This document shows positions 40,735 to 45,975 of a stretch of 45,975 bases of DNA, in pieces. Source of the DNA: a bacterium (lineage in GTDB: Bacteria; Gemmatimonadota; Glassbacteria; GWA2-58-10). The notes under the pieces were generated by a model, which ran no database searches, was not told the DNA's origin, and was given only the letters and a program-made list of their open reading frames with translations. The first letter of the stretch is position 1, and the number at the start of each line of letters is the position of its first letter. Location of the stretch: assembly GCA_021372515.1 (NCBI GenBank), contig JAJFUG010000095.1:1-45975 (forward strand). Direction: 5' to 3'. A program made the position numbers and the translations under genes.

Positions 40735-42822
40735 TTACGGCCTGATGGTCACGCTGACCGTGTCGGCGCGCTGGGCGCCCATGTCGTCGGTCACGGTGTA
40801 GGTGATCAGGAACGTGCCCGCATTGTGGTAGTAGCGGTATCCCGGCACCGAGATCGTGTCCGCGGCGATCCCGCTTCCCGCCCCGTAGTTCCAGGCCCGC
40901 GAGACAATCCGCCCGCCGGGGTCGGAATCCAGCCCGATCACGGTCACAGTGTCGTTGCGCGCGAAGACCTCGCCGGTCATCGGCGAGAGTATCTCGGCGT
41001 TGGGACGGTTATTGGTCAGCACGGTGATGATCAAGGTGTCGGCTTTGACCGCCCCGCGGTTGTCCATGACGCTGTAGACCACCGGGTATGTCCCGTCGAT
41101 GGTGAAAGCCCGTTTTCCCGCCGCGGCCGAGGTGTCGCTCGGAGCGGCCGCCACCGCGTTGCCGAAAGTCCATTTCCGCGAGACGATGGCGCCGTCCGGG
41201 TCGGAATCCTGGGCCAGGAAATTCAGATTGACCCAGGCGCCGGCCGTGGTGTCGCGCGTGGGGGTGATGATGTAGGCGAGGGGCATCTGGTTGGGTGAGC
41301 CGGCCAGGACGTTGATGTTCAGTGAATCGGCGCTGCGGGCGCCGCTGTTGTCGGTGACCCGGAAATACAGACGGTAGGCCCCGGCCGCGGTGATACGGAG
41401 CCAGAGCGGGGGAGAGGACACGTCCAGCGTCTCCAGGCTGCCGTCCGGATGGCGCAGGGTCCATTCGCGCCGGGTGATGTTGCCGTCCGCATCACTGGCG
41501 TTGCCCCCCACCGGGAGCCGCTCGCCCGAGGTGATCGTGGTGTCGCCGGACAGGGTGTTGATGTGAGCGGTGGGGAGCTGGTTGGGCGTGACCGTCACCT
41601 GCACCGAGGCGCTGGCCTGGACCCCGTTGGCCCGAGAAACCGTGTAGCGCACGGTGAAAACCCCCACCTCCATGAAAACCTTCTCACCCGGCGTGGCGGT
41701 TACATCCCCCGTGCTGTCCAGCCCGCTGCCCTCACCCCAGGACCAGACCCGGCGCACTATTCCACCCCAGGGGTCGGAATCCGAGGCCCGGAAATTCACC
41801 GGAGCGCCCCGGGCCACGGTGGTGTCCCGCGACGGGGAGAGGATGGCCGTCTGCGGGGCGGCGATGGTGTCGACCACGCTGACCGTGACCGTGTCGGCGC
41901 TGCTCAGGCCCAGCTTGTCCCGCACGCCGTAGATGATCTCGTATGTCCCCGGCCGCGCGAAACGCCGCCAGCCGGCCACGGCCACCCGGTCGTGACCGTT
42001 GTTCAAGCCGCTGCCAGCAGGCCAGACCCAGGCGCGGCTGCTCACCTTGGCCGAGGTCTCGATCTCCAGCGCCTCGAAAAACAGGCTGTCCCCCACATCC
42101 ACGGTGGTGTCGGCCGCGGGCGAGATTATGGCCACGTAGGTGGGGGTGGCGTTCTGAACCACCTCGACCTGCACGGTGTCCGCGGCCAGCCGTCCCCGGT
42201 TGTCCACGATCTGGTAGACCATCTCGAACACTCCGGGCTGCCGCCAGGTGACAGTGCCGGGGTCCTGTCCCTGAAAATCGGCGAGGCCGCTGCCCGGGCC
42301 GAAACTCCAGAGCCGCCCCTCCACCGTGCCGTCAGCCGGCAGGAACTCCTCCACCACGGGGTGGAAGCTGGCGCCGAGGATGACCGCGGTGTCAGCGGGG
42401 GGGAAATCGATCACCACCCCGAACGCCGGGGCGGGCAGAATGATGAGGCTGAATGTCTCCGCGCCGCTGCGTCCGCTGGAGTCCTGCACGGTGACAGTGA
42501 TCCGGTGCGTTCCGGCCGGAAGGTCGGAGCGGCTGAAAGTCAGGCTGTCCGAGAGCGGCCCGGCCAGGCTGGAGCGCCAGACCGCCGAGCGCAGTGCCAC
42601 GCCCTGGTCGTCGAACGCGGTCGCGGCCGAGACCCGGAAAGTCACGGGCTGGCCCTGACGGAACACGGAACTGTCGGCCGGGGCGTCGACCGTCACGGTC
42701 AAAACCTCGGTCAACGGGTCGTAGGGGTTGTCCCGCGGAAGGTCGCGGCAGGCGGAAAGCCACGCCAGCAGAAGCAGCGCCGCAAGACGGACGGCTGTGA
42801 CAGTGGTCCTCAGAACTCGCAT
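40735..42822 (-). CDS. PKD/Ig-repeat surface lipoprotein
   Basis: 695 residues. A signal peptide ends WLSAC, a good lipobox. The mature part is about seven tandem PKD/Ig-like repeats of ~90 residues. Each opens with a segment like ILSPSRDTTVARG or IITPTRDTTAG, carries a conserved Trp (SRAWVWPAGSGL, RRVWSWGEGSGL, SRKWTFGNA, SRAWNYGAGSGI) and closes with a strand such as YTVTDDMGAQRADTVSVTI. Nothing follows the last repeat; there is no enzymatic domain. It is probably an extended stalk or adhesin-like spacer on the cell surface. Its start overlaps the end of the upstream gene (42810-43682) by 13 bases, implying coupled translation. Confidence 0.85.
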   Translation of the reverse strand: MRVLRTTVTAVRLAALLLLAWLSACRDLPRDNPYDPLTEVLTVTVDAPADSSVFRQGQPVTFRVSAATAFDDQGVALRSAVWRSSLAGPLSDSLTFSRSDLPAGTHRITVTVQDSSGRSGAETFSLIILPAPAFGVVIDFPPADTAVILGASFHPVVEEFLPADGTVEGRLWSFGPGSGLADFQGQDPGTVTWRQPGVFEMVYQIVDNRGRLAADTVQVEVVQNATPTYVAIISPAADTTVDVGDSLFFEALEIETSAKVSSRAWVWPAGSGLNNGHDRVAVAGWRRFARPGTYEIIYGVRDKLGLSSADTVTVSVVDTIAAPQTAILSPSRDTTVARGAPVNFRASDSDPWGGIVRRVWSWGEGSGLDSTGDVTATPGEKVFMEVGVFTVRYTVSRANGVQASASVQVTVTPNQLPTAHINTLSGDTTITSGERLPVGGNASDADGNITRREWTLRHPDGSLETLDVSSPPLWLRITAAGAYRLYFRVTDNSGARSADSLNINVLAGSPNQMPLAYIITPTRDTTAGAWVNLNFLAQDSDPDGAIVSRKWTFGNAVAAAPSDTSAAAGKRAFTIDGTYPVVYSVMDNRGAVKADTLIITVLTNNRPNAEILSPMTGEVFARNDTVTVIGLDSDPGGRIVSRAWNYGAGSGIAADTISVPGYRYYHNAGTFLITYTVTDDMGAQRADTVSVTIRP

Positions 42823-43682
42823 GTCAGGCTCAGGTCGATCCTTCCGTTCGTGTCGCCCGGGGAGAGCGCCAGGTTCGGCCGCGGCAGGAACAGGAAATGG
42901 TCGGTCACGTTGAACGCATAGAGCCCGGCGGTCCCGGCCAGCAGCCAGACCGACAGGTTCCGCCGGTCATCGGAGCGGGAGAGCAGGCGGTCGAACTCGC
43001 TCTGCGGGCTGCCGGCGGGCAGGGCCCGGTAGTCGTCACGCAGTGAATTGTAGCTGTTCCGGGCCCAGAGGCCCGAGGCGGCGCAGCCGGCGGTGAGGCC
43101 CAGCATCAGGCCGCCGCGCCAGCGCTGGCCCACTTTCATCCGGCTCGCGCCGGGGATGAAAGCCCAGGCCGCACCCACGGCTGGGACCTCGCGCTGCACT
43201 CTGAACTTTTGGCCGCCGTTCTTTTTCTGCTGCATGGAGGTTGCCGCCGACTCCTCCGGCCGCACCTCGGCGATACCGGCCTCCAGGGTCTGGCGCACGT
43301 TGTCCAGTTTCTGGCTCACCTGGTCCACCCGCTGGTTCAGGTTCTCGATCTGCGTCTCCAGATGCCCCACCTCGGCGGTCGAGGGGCCGGCCTGCTCCAG
43401 GCGGGCCAGCTTGGCGAACAGCCAGGCCTCGCGGCCCTTGTAGACGATCCGGAACCAGCCGGGACGGGTGGCGGTGACCGGGAAACGGTCGCCGGCCAGG
43501 GCGCGTCCCAGGCGCTTGAACTTGGTGCCCGGTCCGCTGCGGAGGTTGGCGTAGCTGTTGGTTATCACGGCCTGGCCCTGCACCTGGGCGAACGAGACGG
43601 CCGGTGTGAACGCGCATAGAGTGGCGGCCAGGGCCAGCGCCAGGCCCAGTCCGTGTGGGAATAACCTTCCGGTCGGCAGCAT
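42810..43682 (-). CDS. Exported SH3-domain/coiled-coil protein with DUF5683-like C-terminus
   Basis: 290 residues from the ATG at 43682, which gives a clean signal peptide (MLPTGRLFPHGLGLALALA, cleaved near SFAQ). An in-frame ATG at 43733 would add 17 residues but has no RBS; the RBS for 43682 is itself weak. Residues ~35-95 form a bacterial SH3 domain (NSYANLRSGPGTKFKRLG; WFRIVYKGREAWLF). A coiled coil follows (HLETQIENLNQRVDQVSQKL). The end has two hydrophobic segments (GGLMLGLTAGCAASGLWARN; SVWLLAGTAGLYAFNVTDH), resembling DUF5683 proteins. It could bind peptidoglycan and anchor partners. Its 13-base overlap with the PKD lipoprotein gene marks a two-gene operon. Confidence 0.72.
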   Translation of the reverse strand: MLPTGRLFPHGLGLALALAATLCAFTPAVSFAQVQGQAVITNSYANLRSGPGTKFKRLGRALAGDRFPVTATRPGWFRIVYKGREAWLFAKLARLEQAGPSTAEVGHLETQIENLNQRVDQVSQKLDNVRQTLEAGIAEVRPEESAATSMQQKKNGGQKFRVQREVPAVGAAWAFIPGASRMKVGQRWRGGLMLGLTAGCAASGLWARNSYNSLRDDYRALPAGSPQSEFDRLLSRSDDRRNLSVWLLAGTAGLYAFNVTDHFLFLPRPNLALSPGDTNGRIDLSLTCEF

Positions 43683-43920
43683 GGTCGATGAGTCCCTGGC
43701 GGAGAGTAAGAGTGGTTTGTGCTGTGTTTTCATTTGGAGGAAGAATCCATAATTAATTGAATGATAAGATATTACGGAACGGCTGGCCCGGAGTTTCCCC
43801 GGTCGGACAGTGTTGCCGTCCAGCCGGCAATGAATGCCTTTATGCATATTCCGGGCCAGGACTGACGCGGGCTGCGGACATGCACCTGTAAGTTCAGCGG
43901 AATAACTGCAAGAAAAGAGT

Positions 43921-43937
43921 ATTTGTTGTTTACAAAT
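43921..43937. promoter_or_regulatory. Operator-like palindrome
   Basis: ATTTGT, 5 bases TGTTT, ACAAAT: a 17-base symmetric site in the AT-rich part of the divergent region. The size and symmetry suit a dimeric HTH repressor or activator. No regulator gene lies next to it. Confidence 0.4.
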
Positions 43938-44020
43938 CCGTTGCAACAGTCCATATTTCACGCTATTGGGCAAGTCAGTCCGGACAGGACGGGAGCCGGG
44001 TCAGTCAGGCAATCCTTCCA

Positions 44021-44165
44021 GGGCGGAGGGCTGCCGGCAAGGTTTCCGCCCTCCGGCCGGAGGAGTCCGAGGCAAGCTTTGAAACCCGCCAAAACGCCTT
44101 GACAGTCTGTGAGATAGAGGCCGAACGAAGCAGGCGATCTGCCACCGGGAAAGCTCTTCGGTGGC
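44021..44165 (+). promoter_or_regulatory. Candidate structured 5' leader of the cstA-like gene
   Basis: Two stems are visible: GGGCGGA / TCCGCCC (44021-44027, 44045-44051) and GCCACCG / CGGTGGC (44141-44147, 44159-44165), the second extendable by two G-U pairs and ending 14 bases before GGAGG. In the first, GGAGGG (44025-44030) could alternatively pair with CCCTCC (44049-44054), so two exclusive folds exist. I could not match it to a known riboswitch class. Confidence 0.35.
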
Positions 44166-44195
44166 CTACTCTGCTCAACGGAGGTAAAGGAAAAG

Positions 44196-45941
44196 ATGAA
44201 TGTTCTTATCTATCTGGCAGTCCCTATAATTGCTTTCGTCCTGGCGAGTAAATTATACGGAAAGTACGTTGCGCGGATTCTCGGTGAAGATGCGGGCAAA
44301 CCTACCCCGGCGGTTACGATCAACGATGGGCGGGATTATGTTCCGACCAAGCGCTATGTGGTTTTCGCCCATCATTTTTCAGCCATCGCCGGAGCCGGTC
44401 CCATTATCGGCCCGACCATGGCGGTGCTCTACGGATTCGTTCCCGCGTGGATGTGGGTGGTAGTGGGAGGAATTTTCTTCGGAGCGGTGCATGATTTCTC
44501 AACGATGTTCATCAGCATGCGCGAAAAGGGGAAATCCATCGCCGAAGTTGCGCGGAACACGCTGGGCAAGACAGGTTTCAACCTGATGATCTCGTTTACG
44601 ATCATGATGCTGCTGCTGGTGTGCTCGTCGTTTCTCAGCGCCACGGCGATCTCGCTGACTTCGCTTTGGCCGCTCGCCAAGCTTGGCATAGTCGAGGGCG
44701 CCGACTCGATCCTGAAAACCGTTACGACCGACGGAGTCACTTACGGCCGGATCGGCGGCATCGCGTCGACATCCGTCATCATCATAACGCTGTGCGCTCC
44801 CTGTCTCGGCTGGCTCATCCACAAGAAAGGGATCAGGACGCTTTACGCGTACCTGCTGGCTTCCTTCATCTGCATCGTGTCCATCCTCGCCGGTATAGCA
44901 TTGCCTGTTTCCATGCAGCCTTTTCACTGGATGATCATCATATCCGTATATGTCCTCTTCGCGTCCGGGATGCCGGTCTGGCTGATCCTTCAGCCGCGTG
45001 ATTTCATCAACGTGCAGATTCTGTACGGCGGGATTCTTCTGCTTGTGGTCTCGCTGGTATCTGTCGGCTTCGGCGGCGTGGCGATCTCGCTCCCGAGTGT
45101 GAATGTCGCCGAGGGCGCGAAAAGCCTCGGCATGATCTGGCCGATGATGTTCATCACGATAGCCTGCGGCGCGATATCGGGGTTTCATTCGCTTGTCGGC
45201 GGGGGCACGACCTGCAAGCAGTTGAGCCTCGAGACGGATGCGCGGAAAATCAGTTTCAATTCGATGCTCCTCGAATCGCTGCTGGCGGTCTGCGTCCTTC
45301 TCGCTCTGGGCGTGGGCTTGAATTTCGTGGATTATAAATCGATCGTCTGGCCATCGGACCCGCATGTAAAGTCGAACCCCATCCTGGGTTTTTCGCTGGC
45401 GGCGGGTAATCTGTTCCACCTGGGCCTGGGGATTCCGGTCTCGCTCGGAACCGTTTTCGGTATCCTGCTGGTCGAGGGCTTTGTCGTTACGACACTGGAT
45501 GCCGCGGTGCGGCTGAACCGGTACCTGTTCGAGGAATTGTGGACCATCCTTTTCAAGTCGCCCAAGCCGCTGTTGAAGAACTACTGGTTCAATTCTCTCC
45601 TGACTGTAATCATAATGTTCATCCTCAGCTATTCGAACGCCTTTTCGGTGCTGTGGCCCATCTTCGGCACGGCAAACCAGCTTCTGGCCGCACTTGCCCT
45701 GATAACGGTAGCGAGCTGGCTGGCGCTCAGAGGCAGAAAATATGTCTTTGCGCTGTATCCGGCGCTTTTCATGCTCGCAACGACCATTACCGCGCTGGTG
45801 TTGCTGCTGAAAGGATATATAGCCAAGGGCAACTATATCCTGCTGGCCGTCGATCTGCTTCTGCTGATTCTTTCCATAGGCGTTGTAGCGCTTTCCATCC
45901 GGGTATTTCTCAAGAGGAAGGCGGAGCGGGTCAGCGCATAA
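44196..45941 (+). CDS. cstA: CstA-family carbon-starvation transporter (peptide/pyruvate)
   Basis: 581 residues, about 15 hydrophobic spans. CstA-family landmarks: DGRDYVPTKRYVVFAHHFSA followed by IAGAGPIIGPTMA, GAVHDFSTMFISMR, QPRDFIN, SGFHSLVGGGTTCKQL and SLGTVFGILLVEGF, then LWPIFGTANQLLAALAL. CstA relatives import pyruvate or peptides during carbon limitation. It is shorter than the ~700-residue E. coli CstA but in the range of shorter homologues. Codon third positions are visibly less GC-rich (GTAAATTATACGG, CCTATAATTGC) than in neighbouring genes, suggesting a different origin. RBS: GGAGG at 44180-44184, with AAAGG closer. The small YbdD-type partner is not seen, but the window ends 34 bases after the stop. 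Confidence 0.88.
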   Translation: MNVLIYLAVPIIAFVLASKLYGKYVARILGEDAGKPTPAVTINDGRDYVPTKRYVVFAHHFSAIAGAGPIIGPTMAVLYGFVPAWMWVVVGGIFFGAVHDFSTMFISMREKGKSIAEVARNTLGKTGFNLMISFTIMMLLLVCSSFLSATAISLTSLWPLAKLGIVEGADSILKTVTTDGVTYGRIGGIASTSVIIITLCAPCLGWLIHKKGIRTLYAYLLASFICIVSILAGIALPVSMQPFHWMIIISVYVLFASGMPVWLILQPRDFINVQILYGGILLLVVSLVSVGFGGVAISLPSVNVAEGAKSLGMIWPMMFITIACGAISGFHSLVGGGTTCKQLSLETDARKISFNSMLLESLLAVCVLLALGVGLNFVDYKSIVWPSDPHVKSNPILGFSLAAGNLFHLGLGIPVSLGTVFGILLVEGFVVTTLDAAVRLNRYLFEELWTILFKSPKPLLKNYWFNSLLTVIIMFILSYSNAFSVLWPIFGTANQLLAALALITVASWLALRGRKYVFALYPALFMLATTITALVLLLKGYIAKGNYILLAVDLLLLILSIGVVALSIRVFLKRKAERVSA

Positions 45942-45975
45942 AAGATTCAGGCTGGTTGATCTTTCAGTGGGGGGA

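Larger units (their letters stand above)
43683..44195. other. Divergent intergenic region between the SH3 protein and cstA-like genes
   Basis: About 0.5 kb without a supportable gene. The left part (43734-43990) is AT-rich and should hold promoters for both directions. The right part is GC-rich with several inverted repeats and probably forms the cstA leader. TTGACA at 44099 lacks a -10 at proper spacing. Confidence 0.5.

Noticed and set aside
44099-44127. TTGACA as a -35 element for the cstA-like gene
   Set aside because: No -10-like sequence lies 15-19 bases downstream.
43981-44195. Resemblance to RNase P RNA or a cobalamin-type riboswitch
   Set aside because: Only short GGAGG/GTCCG and GCCAC segments match by eye; the order and spacing of the conserved cores are missing.
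1-45975. tRNA, rRNA, CRISPR arrays, insertion sequences and phage genes
   Set aside because: No cloverleaf-like element, regular direct-repeat array, transposase, integrase or structural phage protein was recognised on either strand.

Overview
The window is GC-rich DNA from a Gram-negative bacterium with an outer membrane. It encodes a TonB-dependent receptor, a PorV-like barrel, many lipoproteins, and proteins ending in a FlgD/type IX-like C-terminal domain. That domain in three of the systems (1-1686, 31690-34989, with the PorV-like barrel at 35052-36263) points to the FCB superphylum, plausibly one of its uncultured GC-rich phyla (Glassbacteria- or Latescibacterota-like). No rRNA or other phylogenetic marker is present, so the phylum is an inference.

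Region 1 (1-23757): fifteen + strand genes with gaps of 8-84 bases and no convincing terminator until 23726-23757. They look like one large carbohydrate catabolic operon. It holds secreted or lipid-anchored proteins (dockerin/FlgD-domain protein, Tat-type TIM-barrel hydrolase candidate, two tandem COG2159-type amidohydrolases, two tandem 12-Asp-box beta-propellers, a jelly-roll protein, a HEAT-repeat protein, a transglutaminase/CARDB protein). It also holds a UroD/MtaA-type protein with a zinc-thiolate signature, a 42-residue membrane peptide, a sodium:solute symporter, a GH36-like alpha-galactosidase, a lipoprotein glycosidase candidate and a Tat-type Gfo/Idh/MocA oxidoreductase. No SusC/SusD pair lies inside it; uptake seems to rely on the symporter.

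Region 2 (23758-28204): regulation. A soluble histidine kinase carries what looks like a lectin-type jelly-roll inside its N-terminal PAS region. It overlaps an NtrC-type sigma-54 activator, followed by a terminator and a single-domain response regulator.

Region 3 (28205-36320): an outer-membrane triad closed by a strong terminator: a TonB-dependent receptor with a canonical EF-hand loop, a 1099-residue secreted protein with a type IX-like C-terminal domain, and a PorV-like barrel. The RBS of the second gene overlaps a hairpin.

Region 4 (36321-45975): mixed genes on both strands: a sugar-phosphate isomerase-like TIM barrel followed by a 51-residue small gene, RtcB RNA ligase, an unrecognised membrane protein, a DUF502 protein, an overlapping pair encoding an SH3/coiled-coil protein and a PKD-repeat lipoprotein, then a 0.5 kb divergent intergenic region and a CstA-family transporter whose codon use is visibly less GC-rich. 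No tRNA, rRNA, CRISPR array, transposase or phage gene was seen.
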